Shown here in pieces: positions 34,189 through 45,354 of a DNA stretch of 64,000 nucleotides. Position 1 is the stretch's first letter. Every line of letters starts with the position of its first letter. This DNA comes from Primulina eburnea (Eukaryota > Streptophyta > Magnoliopsida > Lamiales > Gesneriaceae), in NCBI RefSeq assembly GCF_022965805.1, contig NC_133118.1, positions 6,913,057 to 6,977,056 of the forward strand. The letters are read 5' to 3'. The notes under the pieces are model-generated. The model was not told the origin of the DNA. It worked only from the letters and a program-made list of their open reading frames with translations, and did no database searches. The translations under genes were made by a program, and so were the position numbers.

Positions 34189-37100
34189 TCAAAAGAGCTC
34201 TGGATGCTCCGAACGCATACGACTCTCTAGCTCCCAAGTGGCTTCTTCAGTGCCTCTGCGCTGCCACTGAACTAAGACAAGAGGAATGATCTTATTCCGC
34301 AACACCTTGTCTTTGCGATCGAGGATCCGCACTGGTCGTTCCACGTAAGACAAATCCGAATTTAGTTGAACTTCAGAGGGATGCAAAATGTGAGACTCAT
34401 CTGCTACGTATCGTCTCAACAAAGATACGTGGAACACATCATGAATACTTGATAGGTACGGCGGCAACGCAAGTCTGTAAGCCAAATCTCCCACGCTTTC
34501 CAATATTTCAAATGGACCAATAAATCTCGGAGACAGCTTACCTTTGAGACCAAATCTCAAAATCCTGCGAAAAGGCGAAACTCGGAGAAACACTTTCTCA
34601 CCTGGCTGAAATTGAAGAGGTCGACGCTTGGTGTTCGCATAACTAGCCTGTCGATCCTGAGCGATCTTAATCCGTTTCTTGATTACTGCAACCTTATCAA
34701 TAGCCTGCTGGACTAACTCCGGTCCCTCAACATGTCGTTCCCCAACTTCGTCTCAGAATAATGGAGTACGACAACGTCGCCCATACAACGCCTCAAATGG
34801 TGCCATACCAATACTACGATGATAGCTGTTGTTGTACGCGAACTCAATCAAAGGCAAATGATCCTGCCAAGCGGGTCCGAAATCCATAACACAAGCTCGC
34901 ATCATATCCTCAAGTGTACGGATAGTCCTCTCCGTCTGACCGTCGGTCTCTGGATGATAAGCCGTACTCAAACTTAGTAAAGTACCCAATGCCGACTGAA
35001 AACTACCCCAAAATCGTGAGGTAAAACGAGGATCTCTGTCACTAACAATACTGACTGGCACTCCATGCAAACGTAAAATCTCTTGAATGTACAATCGAGC
35101 CATACGATCGAAAGTGAAATCACGGTTATATGGCAGAAAATGAGCAGATTTGGTGAGTCGATCCACCACTACCCAAATAGCATCACTATTCCTCGAAGAC
35201 AATGGTAAGTGAGTAATGAAGTCCATCGCGATATGCTCCCACTTCCATTCGGGAATAGGTAAGTTCAGCAATAATCCTCCCGATCGACGGTGCTCTGCCT
35301 TAACCTGCTGACAAACAAGACACTTGGAAACAAACTGATAAACGCTGCGCTTCATCCCTTTCCACCAAAATCGTGTCCTCAAATCTTTATACATCTTGTT
35401 GCTTCCTGGATGGACACTCAACTTGCTTCGATGAGCCTGAGCCAAGATCTCTTCCCTCAAAGTATCATCCTCTGGTACCACAACCCGATTAGACAAACAC
35501 AGAAGACCATTAGACTGATAATGGAAATTGCTATCTCCACCAACCAATCGGGCTAATCTCTGAGTCTTGAGATCAGACATCTGTGCATCTCGAATCCGAG
35601 CGAACAAAGCTGGCTCAGATAAAATGGTAGCAACACGAATGCTCTCCATACCTTTCCGATGTTTGAAATTAAATCCCAATGAACAACAATCCTGGATAGT
35701 ACTAATCATAGCACTGGTCTGAAGTGCAGAGATTCTCACCTTGCGACTAAGAGCATCGGCTGTGAGATTCGCAGAACCTGGATGGTATTTGATCTCGCAG
35801 TCATAATCTTTAAGTAGATCCATCCAACGACGTTGTCTCATGTTCAACTCAGCCTGAGTGAACAGATACTTCAGACTCTTATGATCAGTAAAAATTTCAA
35901 ACTTAACCCCGTACAAGTAATGACGCCAGATCTTCAGCGCAAACACAATAGCAGCTAATTCTAGATCATGAATAGGGTACTTTTCCTCGTGAGGTTTCAA
36001 CTGCCTGGATGCGTAAGCGATCACATGATCATTCTGCGTCAACACACACCCTAAGCCTTGAAAAGAAGCATCGGTGTAAACACTGAAACCATCAGATCCT
36101 GACGGTAACGCCAAAACAGGTGCAGAAGTCAGAAGTCGACGAAGCTCTCTGAAACTATCTTCGCACTCAGATGACCACTCAAATGGAACATCCTTCCGAG
36201 TAAGTTGCGTCAATGGTCTAGCTACCTGAGAGAAATTCACGATGAAGCGACGATAATACCCTGCCAGACCTAGAAAACTACGGATCTCAGCCACCGTCGT
36301 AGGACGTGACCAATTCAGCACTGCCTCAATCTTGCTAGGATCCACAGAAATTCCTTCCTTGGAAATCACATGACCAAGGAATACTACACGATCAATCCAG
36401 AACTCGCACTTACTCAGCTTAGCATACAATTGCTTCTCGCGAAGAATCTGCAACACAATCCTCAAGTGCTGGATATGCTCTTCCACACTGTGAGAATAAA
36501 TCAAGATATCGTCGATGAAAACCACAACAAACTGATCTAGAAAATCCCGAAAGACTCGGTTCATCAGATCCATGAACACCGCTGGCGCATTCGTCAATCC
36601 GAATGGCATAACTAGAAACTCGTAATGCCCATATCGAGTACGAAATGCAGTCTTGGAAATATCATCATCTCTAACTCTCATCTGATGATAACCCGATCGC
36701 AAGTCAATCTTGGAGTAAACAGAGGTACCCTGAAGCTGATCGAACAAATCATCGATACGAGGTAATGGATACTTGTTTTTGATCGTCACTCGATTCAGCT
36801 GGCGATAATCAATGCACAATCGCATAGATCCATCTTTCTTCTTGACAAACAAGACTGGAGCTCCCCAAGGTGAAACACTCGGGCGAATATAACCTTTATC
36901 AAGAAGATCCTGCAATTGCTGCTTCAATTCTCTCATCTCTGACGGAGCAAGACGATAGGGGGCACGAGAAATCGGTGCAGTCCCTGGCATTAACTCAATG
37001 CCAAATTCCACCTCTCTAACCGGAGGAAAACCAGGAATCTCATCTGGAAAAACATCAGGAAATTCACAAACCACTGGAATATCATCTATACCAACACTAC

Positions 37101-37575
37101 CTGTGGAAGAATCAATCGCATAGATGAGGTAGCCTTCCCCGCCCGCCTCTAAAGCACGACAGGCTTTCAGAGCAGATACCACTGGCATCGGAGGTCGCGC
37201 TCCCTCACCATAGAAAAACCAACTAGAGCTCTCGGTCGTACGAAACTGAACAAGCTTCTGGTAACAATCCACGGTAGCTCGGTAGGTAGTCAATAGGTCT
37301 ATACCTAGAATACAATCAAAATCTTCCATCTCCAAGATCATAAGATTCGCAATCAATTCGTTACCCTCAAAATCTAAGGGACAACCCATCACTAGACGCT
37401 TTGCTAACACCGAATGACCCATCGGGGTAGAAACGGAAAGAATGACGTCTAGAGAAACATATGGTAACTTATGACGCTTAACAAATCGTGCAGAAATGAA
37501 TGAATGTGATGCTCCGGTATCAATAAGAACAACAGCAGGAATACCGCATAAACGAAAAGTACCTGCTATGACTCT
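34189..37575 (-). CDS. Element B pol: protease-RT-RNaseH-integrase-chromodomain, with one internal stop
   Basis: Continues gag in the same frame after a TAG. Retropepsin ([13 protein letters not shown], near 37520; upstream of the first ATG at 37422, so that ATG is not the true start), RT (FIDDILIYS near 36510), RNase H ([10 protein letters not shown] near 36085; [10 protein letters not shown] near 35885), integrase zinc region ([21 protein letters not shown]), core ([27 protein letters not shown] near 35030) and a C-terminal chromodomain-like end ([16 protein letters not shown] to MRSEHPELF). A TGA at 34753-34755 interrupts the integrase after CRTPLF, where related copies read Trp. All catalytic residues I looked for are present. 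Readthrough is possible but not shown. Confidence 0.92.
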
Positions 37576-38607
37576 CTATGTCTCATCTGCAGCCTGATCC
37601 TGGTTCAGCGCAAAAACCTGACCTTGGGCACGAGGTCGAAGATTTGAACTACCCACTGCCTGACCCTGCCTCCTCTGCTGAACAGTCGTCTGAGATCCGG
37701 AACCAGATCCTGCTCCACCTCGCAACTGAGGACAATTCTTCTTGAGATGACCCATCTCTCCGCACTGAAAACAAGCTCCCGCGGCTGATCGGCATTGCTC
37801 CGATGGATGGTTCTTCCCACAATGCACACAAGAAACCTTCTTCTTACCAAAGCGGAAAACACCGCTAGACCGTGATCCAGATCCAGAAGAAGAAGAACCA
37901 GATTTCTTGAAAGACTGAGATCGAGGGCTTAAAGTACTCGGAGGTCTAGAAGAAAGAATAGCCCTACCACGCTGGAGACTGATCTCTGCCTGGCGACACC
38001 GGTTCACTAACCCATCATAAGAAGTAGGATTATCACAGACAGTGACTCGATCAAAAATCTCCTGGTTAAGACCCTGGAGGAAATGGTCATACTTGGCCTC
38101 AGAACTGCCACTGATATGAGGGGCAAAGGGTAACAACTCGAAGAACTTCTGCTGATATTCATCAACAGACATACTCCCCTGCTTAAGATTCAGGAGCTCA
38201 ATCGTCTTTGCCTGGCGAAGGGCTGGAGGAAAATACAGCTGCATGAAAGCTGCACGGAAATCGGCCCAAGTCACCCTACCCTGGGACTGAACTATCGGCG
38301 CAGAAGTCGATCGCCACCACTTGCGCGCACGGCCCTCGAGAAGAAAACTAAGGGTCTCCATCCTCTGCTCCTCGGTGCACTGGAATGCACGGAAACAACT
38401 CTCCATGCGCTCTAACCAATCCTCAGCATCATCGGGAGTCTCACCGCCGACTAAAGGCTTAGGCCCCATCTGAATGAAACGGTGCAAATCAAAACGCCTA
38501 GGACCATCCCGACGATGACGATGTTCACGATGACGCCTACGATCGTCCTGGTCACCCCAACGACCTACACTTCCCTGACTACTCTCATCACCAAAGTGGT
38601 CAGCCAT
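37576..38607 (-). CDS. Element B gag (capsid-nucleocapsid)
   Basis: About 343 codons from MADHFGDESS, chosen because the 17 codons upstream (from an ATG at 38658) are hydrophobic and look like leader. Arg-rich N-terminus (DDRRRHREHRHRRDGPRR), capsid (DDAEDWLERMESCF; LLEGRARKWWRS; AFMQLYFPPALRQAK; QKFFELLPFAP), a serine/glycine linker, then zinc knuckles CVHCGKNHPSEQC and CFQCGEMGHLKKNC. It ends at TAG 37576-37578, beyond the second knuckle and just before the protease, in the same frame as pol. It would assemble the virus-like particle and bind RNA. Confidence 0.92.
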   Translation of the reverse strand: MADHFGDESSQGSVGRWGDQDDRRRHREHRHRRDGPRRFDLHRFIQMGPKPLVGGETPDDAEDWLERMESCFRAFQCTEEQRMETLSFLLEGRARKWWRSTSAPIVQSQGRVTWADFRAAFMQLYFPPALRQAKTIELLNLKQGSMSVDEYQQKFFELLPFAPHISGSSEAKYDHFLQGLNQEIFDRVTVCDNPTSYDGLVNRCRQAEISLQRGRAILSSRPPSTLSPRSQSFKKSGSSSSGSGSRSSGVFRFGKKKVSCVHCGKNHPSEQCRSAAGACFQCGEMGHLKKNCPQLRGGAGSGSGSQTTVQQRRQGQAVGSSNLRPRAQGQVFALNQDQAADET

Positions 38608-38689
38608 CGCTACAAGATAGAATGGGGAAAATGGTAAAATGATCCACGAAAATCCCAAAACAGAATCTATATCCCAAAATCATAAGCAT

Positions 38690-38701
38690 GCTCTGATACC
38701 A
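38690..38701 (-). other. Primer-binding site of element B (initiator tRNA-Met)
   Basis: The minus strand reads TGGTATCAGAGC, 4 bp from the 5' LTR. Confidence 0.92.
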
Positions 38702-38705
38702 TAAA

Positions 38706-40068
38706 TGTAGTGACCCGTTCCAGAATCACCTACTAATCAAGAACTAAGCATGCAATTAACTTAATTAAAAACAATCAGAAATAAAGGCGGAAAACTGTCA
38801 CCAAAAGATAGTTATACAACCCAATCGAAAATCCAGGACAACTCAACTAAAATGAAATATACGGTACAACCATATCGAATCAAAAAGATACCGAAATACT
38901 AAACCAACCAGCTACTCAACGTCCTCCTCCTCCTCCTCCTGAGCTGTCCAACCTGAGGCCTGCCCCGTGGGAATGGGGTGTCCAAGATAAACAAAACCGA
39001 GGACGTGAGCGATAAGAACGCCCAGTACAAAAGCATGAGTATACAAGCCTATATGAAATGCACATGCTATGATATGATACCAGGGTAGTCAAGAAACAGG
39101 AGTAACAAAGGATCTCAAAATGCTCAGTCTAGAGGCGCCAAGTGGATAGTGCCGCGCGGTACTCCTCTGGGTCACTGCATCCACTACAAGAACAGACGTG
39201 GACCTAAAATGTCCCGGATCACCGAAGCCCTCCGGACCCGTCGGCCACTGTGTACTCTCGGTGTCCATGCGTCCACAAGACAAGACAGGGCTGAGCGGCC
39301 CCACAAGATATAGCTTATCTCGAAAGAGATACAGCTCAGCAGTAAAGGCTATCTCGAAGGAGATACGGCTCAACATGAAATGCAACATGCATCATAAAAC
39401 GTGACATAATAGCATGCATCATATGACATATATCAATGCACCACATAATCATGCAACACATATAAGGATGTATACTCGACCAGGATATCTCGGATAGTAC
39501 TTTCGTACCTCAAACCAGCAGATCCTAACAATCAGTCCTAGACTCACGCCTGCGTCCGCAGTCAGCCCACTGGTGCCGCTAGCTCCAAACTAGAGCACAG
39601 CTCCGCTACAACACTAGTAGCTCCCCGCTAGTGCCCGAACCTCGGAAAAAGACTAGAACCTGTCAGAAACGACTGAAATGCTCTGGAACACTCTGAAATG
39701 GCGAGTCACAAATGAAGCCTCGCGCCTCTATTTATAGCCAACGTTCGGACGATCCGATCCACTTCGGACGCTCCGATCTGGCACACTTCGGACGGTCCGA
39801 ACCCTGATCGGACGATCCGAATCTTGCATGTCTTCCACGAGTACAGCCACCTGTCTCGGACGATCCGAACCCTGATCGGACGATCCGAACTCTTCCACGT
39901 GTCCAGAACCCTTCCACGTGTCCAGCCACCTGTCTCGGACGGTCCGAACCCACTTCGGATGATCCGAACCCTCTTCGGACGATCCGAACCTGGTTTGGTC
40001 CTTCCGATCCCACCGAAAAAATATAATTAATCCAATAATTAACTCAAATTAGGTATCGGGATACTACA
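38706..40068 (-). mobile_element. Element B 5' LTR (right copy)
   Basis: 1363 bp, near-identical to the left copy, with the same cassette (39744-40010) and TATA box (39728-39737). Target duplication CAGAG follows. Confidence 0.96.
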
Positions 40069-40073
40069 CAGAG

Positions 40074-40716
40074 TTTAAGTCTAGGACAGATCAGCCTAGC
40101 TAGGGCAGAACCGCCGAGTCTTTGTCAGAACCGCGAAGACTCTAGACTTACGGTGTATCGATGAGCTTAGATGTAGATCGACATCTATTGTAGACATTCG
40201 ATACAGCATACCGAAGTCTAAATTAGATCGGAATCCCTAGATTAGAAAGGAGTCCTAGATTTAGGTACAGATTTGTATAGATTCATGTAGTCAGATTTGA
40301 TACATGTTTTTATGATTGTTTATGCTTTTATATATGTTTTATATGATTGCATTAATACATTGTTTATACTGGGATATTTATATCTCACCGGAGTTGTCCG
40401 GCTGTTGTCTTGTCTGTATGTGTGCATGGCAACAGGTGGGACAGGTTCAGGGTCACAGAGGTGAAGAAAGATCGAGATTAGAGTGGTGATTCCGGACTTG
40501 GATATAGATAGGTTTTATTACTTGATTGTAGTAGTTGAACCTAGTGTTGAACTAGATGCATGTTATGCATTATTTGTATTATTATACTGGTTTGTATAAT
40601 AGAATGATTCAATTACCTTCCGCATTCTAAAAAAAAAATTTAGACCCTGTTTATTCTAATTGATTAAATTAGTCCCAATGACGATTAAGAAGATGATTAG
40701 CGTCCGGGTCCCCACA
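40074..40716 (+). mobile_element. Element A 3' LTR, segment 2 of 2
   Basis: Continues from 32675 after the B insertion. It carries the hairpin CCGGAGTTGTCCGG (40389-40402, one loop change) and ends GGGTCCCCACA, followed by the ACATA duplication (40717-40721). Confidence 0.95.
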
Positions 40717-40721
40717 ACATA

Positions 40722-41511
40722 CTTTATTTTATTGCAATTGTTTGACATTGATATGATTAATCTATTGATTTATAAAAAGTAGAGAATAGCCGATAGCTAT
40801 TGAGCGAGAGTCATTGACAGAAGGGCCATACAGTGATAGAGTGGTCACTGGCTCATTGCACATTGTCATAGGATAGCTTTGGCGGATATGCCAAGTCTGT
40901 GGCGAATATGCCAAGACACTGGATAATTGACTTATATCGATATTGCTTAGGGGCGGATCGACTCCTATCGCTGAGATTCGATAATGTGTTAATGTCCAGG
41001 AACCGGGATCCCTAGATTAGAGATGAGTCGAGTCGGAGATGACGAGTTAGAGAGTTTTATCTATATTCACTAATGTGTCATAAATTATGATTCATGTTCT
41101 TAATACATGGCTTATGTTTTTGTATATGATTTTATGCATCGCATGTATACATTGCTTATACTGGGATTTTATTCTCACCGGAGTTATCCGGCTGTTGTCG
41201 TGTTTGTATGTGTGCATGGCAACAGGTGGGACAGGATCAGGGTCGAGGAGATGAGGAGAGATCGTGATTAGAGTGGAGACTACAGACTTTGACATGCTGT
41301 AGATAAGATTCAGCACTTGACATTTAGTTATTGAACCTTAGTTTGAGTTTGATGTTTGTTGTACAAGACTTGTACTTTTATACTGATATGTATATTAGAT
41401 TGAATTACATTACGTTCCGCAATTTTTTTTAAAAAATTAGACCCAGATTAACTAATTGATCCATTTATCCCAATGACGATTAAGAAGATGATTAGCGTTC
41501 GGGTCCCCACA
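40722..41511 (+). mobile_element. Solo LTR J, segment 2 of 2
   Basis: Resumes J after the A insertion. Hairpin CCGGAGTTATCCGG near 41178-41191; ends GGGTCCCCACA, then ATAGT (41512-41516). Confidence 0.92.
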
Positions 41512-41516
41512 ATAGT

Positions 41517-41751
41517 GTTGTTATTTTGAATTATTCCTAATTTATTATAATTAGGGATTTTTAATTGTTGAATTGAGATTGGAGAGTTGTTTGTCAGTTG
41601 TTACTAAATCTGATTATATATTCGGAGTCTATGAAATATAGGCTACACGTTGATATAAAGTTTTCGTAATTTGACGGATGTTGTAAAATAGCCTATTATT
41701 TGAAGTTAATTAATTATGGTGTAATTGATGATAGTATTCTGAAATAAATAA
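41517..41751 (+). mobile_element. LTR K+, segment 2 of 3
   Basis: Matches the reverse complement of 44578-44770 and 42735-42808 of LTR K-. It stops at AATAA (41747-41751), where K- is inserted in opposite orientation. Confidence 0.85.
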
Positions 41752-42808
41752 TGTGGCGACCCAAACCTCGCCTCGTAATCATGCAACATGTGACTTCATA
41801 TGCATAAAAAATTTCTTTTCGACGATGTAATAATATAATGCATATACGACAAAATAGTGCAATCACCAGACTATCTACGTCAGTGTAGCAGAAACAGTAT
41901 AATAAATATACACAAACAACTCAAATAAGACAATAAGCTATATTGTCTCTATCTACTATCAACTACAAGAATGTTTGACTAGACACACATAGTCCTTCAC
42001 CTCTATCATGTCTCACAGCATAGTCCTGTAACATGTCCAACAGAAACAGCCCCCAAAGGGTGAGTATATACAACAATCATCATCGTAATACATAACAGTT
42101 ATATTAACAACATAAAATATAATTGAAATCATAATAGAAATACCCCCTTTGCCGTTTCTGGACAATCAGCCAACAACAACCTCGACAACATCACAATGCA
42201 ACAACATCGACGATACGTCGCACCCCAACACCGGCGACAGCAATATCGTCGAACGAATAACATCAACGATACGTCGCACTCCAACTCCGGCGACAACAAT
42301 ATCGTTGAACGAACAACATCAACGTGACAACATCAACGTGACAACATCAACGAGACGTCTCTCAACAACAACATCCAACAACATCAACAATAATAACCAA
42401 CAACAGATATAATATCAAATCACCCAATTCCAGTGATTTATCATCGTTCAATACAATAGTATTCATCAATACTAAAAAAACAACATATGCTCGTACGTCA
42501 ACACGTACCTGATAATCGAGTATATATACAATCTGGCTATTTTTTTTTATCCTGAGGCATGTGATGTATCTAAATAATTCAACAACAATTATCATATCAT
42601 TGTCACAGTATCAACACAATCATAACAGCCTCAATATACAACATCAAATAACCCAACAACAATTAATTCAACAAAATATAAAACTCGATTATAAATTCGT
42701 ATTGTTCAACAATTTAATATTTTGGTGTATTTAATTCACAATACTACCATTCAATACACCCTAATTAATTTACTTCAAATAATAGGCTATTTTACAGCAT
42801 TCGTCAAT
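41752..42808 (-). mobile_element. Solo LTR K-, segment 1 of 2 (3' part)
   Basis: LTR in minus orientation; its 3' end reads GGGTCGCCACA on the minus strand (41752). Target duplication AATAA/AATAC is imperfect (41747-41751 and 45350-45354). It is interrupted by solo LTR G after GTCAA (42804-42808). It contains short tandem repeats at 42205-42365. Confidence 0.85.
42205..42365 (-). repeat. Short tandem repeats in LTR K-
   Basis: Two copies of a unit of about 60 bp holding ATACGTCGCACnCCAAC and CAATATCGTnGAACGAA, followed by three copies of AACATCAACGTGAC-type 14-mers. The matching part of K+ (near 45700) has a shorter, single-copy version. Confidence 0.75.
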
Positions 42809-44275
42809 GTGGGGACCCGGACGCTAATCAAGTTCTTAATCATAATTGGGACTAATTAATCAATTAAACCAGGGTCTAAATTTTTTTTTTTTAAATGCGG
42901 AACGTAGTGACATCAAACTCATATACATATCAGTATAAAATACAATACAAGTCATGTACTGCATGCATTCAAAATAAACTAAGATTTAACAACTAATGTC
43001 AAGTGTTCAACCCTATCTCTAATCCAAGTCCGGAGCCTCCACTCTAATCACGATCTCTCCTCATCTCCTGGACCCTGATCATGTCCCACCTGTTGTCATG
43101 TACATATACAAACAAGACAACAGCCGGATAACTCCGGTGAGAATAAATCCCAGTATAAATCAACGAAACATGCAATCATATAAACAAATATAAAACATGT
43201 AATCAGGTAACAGTAATATGTATCCAAATCTGAAACATAATTACAATTCTACAATTCAGACTAGACTCAATCCTAGTCTAGGGATCCCGGTTTCCAAATG
43301 TGGTATTCCTATATCGAATTCCGTAATAGAAGGAACTCCGTTCCTATTACTCGATATAACCAAATATGGTGTTCCTATATCGAATTCCGTAATAGAAGAA
43401 TTCCAATTCCTATTACTCGATATAACCAAACATCTGGTGTCCTGACCTATCCGTCATGGACTGTAGCTCTATCGCTAATATCATTATCTTGAGACATCGT
43501 GCAATGTTCCCGTGGCGATTCCACCACTATCAGGAACTTCTGTCACAAGATAACTCATCTGATACCTGCTATCTATAGTCAAGAGAACAAGTATATCAGT
43601 CAAATCAATGCAAATATCAATGCAATAAAGTAAAGTATGTGATTTAGAGAAACTCAAGTCTAATCCGACTCAAGTCGATCTCCCAATACCACATTGACTT
43701 ATACCTTTCTTTCGTCGGTTTCTGGCTCAGTCGATGTCCTGAACTCACAGCCTGTCTGGCAATGACAATATCAATAATCTCATGTCAATATACCGTTCAA
43801 CTCAATAACAATATGATCAATCTGGATTTAATTCAAAATCAACGGCATAACGGTACAATCTCAGTACCCCCGTCAACCCCAAATCAACAGACATCAATTA
43901 CAAATCATAGCTCATATCCGTTACAATCTGTAATTCATTCATAATCCAAATCTGTCTGGTATAAATCAATATACCCTAGAAATTCATAACAAATCTATAA
44001 TCAGTCTGTTTCTCAGTCTGACTTCGAATCTATGATGTCTAACATGTCAAGAACAACATATATGAGTTCCATTCAATTCTGGCAATATCATAATTCTAAA
44101 ACATGTCAAAACGTAGTAAAACTTACGTCCAGTAGTAGCCTACGTTGCCAGGAACTCAATACCGAAGTCGGATTCAAAATCAGACGGACGGATTTCTCGC
44201 AAAAGGCGTAAGGATTTTCTCCTTTCTTCTTCAGACCCTTTCTCGATTTTCTTCCTTTGAAAACCGACTCGCATG

Positions 44276-44302
44276 CTTATATATAGAGCCGTGCATATAT
44301 AA
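44276..44302 (-). promoter_or_regulatory. TATA region of LTR G
   Basis: The minus strand reads CTTATATATGCACGGCTCTATATATAAG. Either TATA-like block could serve, and both lie downstream of the dyads. Confidence 0.6.
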
Positions 44303-44335
44303 GGCGAAGTGGCAGCATTTGCGTACAACAAGCAA

Positions 44336-44452
44336 CACCGCGGGTGCGGTCGTTGCTGCACCGCGGGTGCGGTCGCGTTAACACCGCCAGGTGCGGTCAC
44401 CCTATTGTATCGATTCTTTCAAATTCCAGTAGCACCAACGCGGGTGCGGTCT
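44336..44452 (-). repeat. Dyad-repeat cassette of LTR G
   Basis: Two exact ACCGCGGGTGCGGT units and two variants (ACCGCCAGGTGCGGT, ACGCGGGTGCGGT). The exact unit, in the same orientation relative to transcription, is that of Athila element F. Confidence 0.92.
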
Positions 44453-44577
44453 TGCATGCTCATATCTTTCATAATTTTATTTCTGAATACATTTCTCGGT
44501 GTCCCGATTAATCTCTTCCTAATCACATGAAATGATAAATCAATCATCGTTAATTACAGTGATTAATTCTTGGGCAT

Positions 44578-45349
44578 TACAGTCAAATTACTAAAACTTT
44601 ATATCAACGTGTAGCCTATACTTAGTAGACTCCAAATATATAATCAGAATTAATAACAACTGACAAACAACTCTCCAATCTCAATCCAACGATTAAAAAT
44701 CCCTAATTATCATAAATTGGGAATAAGTCAAAACAAAAATACTATAATCTTCTCTACTTCGTTAAAATCATACACTATTCAACAATCTTCAATTTCTATA
44801 TGATTTAACAATTTATCGGATTTATTCTAGAAATCGACGAATTTCAAACATCACCAAAGTGTCAACGATTACAAAACTGAAGTCGGTTCGTCGATTGGAT
44901 AAACCGATAACTCGCAAGATCGGGAAAAAAAATTGAAATTCTATTTCTCTCCTCTGCTGTGTCCGTCGTTTATCTCTCTGTTGCTTTGAGTTTGGTGGAA
45001 TTCATATTTGAATTCCACCGACTCAAATTTGATTTAGTTTTTTTTTTTTAAATTTTAAATATTATATCATATTATATTATATTATATTATATTAATTAAA
45101 TGAAATAATATAATATTTAACATTTTAACAACGTTATATCCCTTTGGACCATTCAAACGATCAAATTTCTCAAAACTCAAAACTTGAAACTTCTATATCT
45201 TTGAGTTTTCTACGTTATATCTAAATCTCAAATCAATTAGACTTCATATGGCCAACATATGTCATATTTCCCTCTTTAAAATTTATTAGTTATTTAGTAA
45301 TCTCATATTACTAAATCAACAAATTGTGATATTTACTTCAGGCATTACA
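44578..45349 (-). mobile_element. Solo LTR K-, segment 2 of 2 (5' part)
   Basis: On the minus strand starts TGTAATGCCTGAAGTAAATAT at 45349. It pairs as an inverted repeat with 22760-23269 and 41517-41745 of K+. Contains AT-rich (TATAT/ATTAT)n runs near 45060. Confidence 0.85.
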
Positions 45350-45354
45350 AATAC

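Larger units (their letters stand above)
32676..40068 (-). mobile_element. Element B: young full-length chromovirus-type Ty3/gypsy element
   Basis: 7393 bp on the minus strand, with two 1363-bp LTRs (32676-34038, 38706-40068) and CAGAG duplications at 32671-32675 and 40069-40073. I found two differences between the LTRs (32936/38966 and 33966/39996), so it is probably the youngest insertion here. It has an initiator tRNA-Met primer site, gag, pol in the same frame, a chromodomain-like end and a polypurine tract. Two in-frame stops interrupt the single long reading frame. It lies in the 3' LTR of A. Confidence 0.97.
23971..40716 (+). mobile_element. Element A: chromovirus-like Ty3/gypsy element (host of element B)
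   Basis: Has a 5' LTR (23971-26565), initiator tRNA-Met primer site, decayed gag-pol, polypurine tract, and a 3' LTR (31422-32675 plus 40074-40716) split by element B. Target duplications ACATA at 23966-23970 and 40717-40721 confirm the ends. It sits in solo LTR J. The coding region has many stops, so it is older than B. It is closely related to element C in both gag and pol. Confidence 0.95.
42809..44572 (-). mobile_element. Solo LTR G (sister of the C LTR)
   Basis: 1764 bp in minus orientation: minus-strand start TGTAATGCCCAAGAATT at 44572 and end GGGTCCCCACA at 42809, with duplications GTCAA at 42804-42808 and 44573-44577. Downstream of its TATA box it is clearly related to the LTR of C (TCCTTACGCCTTTT, ACGTAGGCTAC, TATTGATTTATACCAGACAG are shared), but its dyad cassette is a different sequence. 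Hairpin on the minus strand at 43123-43136. Confidence 0.93.

Noticed and set aside
42149..42412. Asn/Thr-rich ORF of 87 codons in LTR K-
   Set aside because: It is the translation of the short tandem repeats; the K+ copy does not keep it open.
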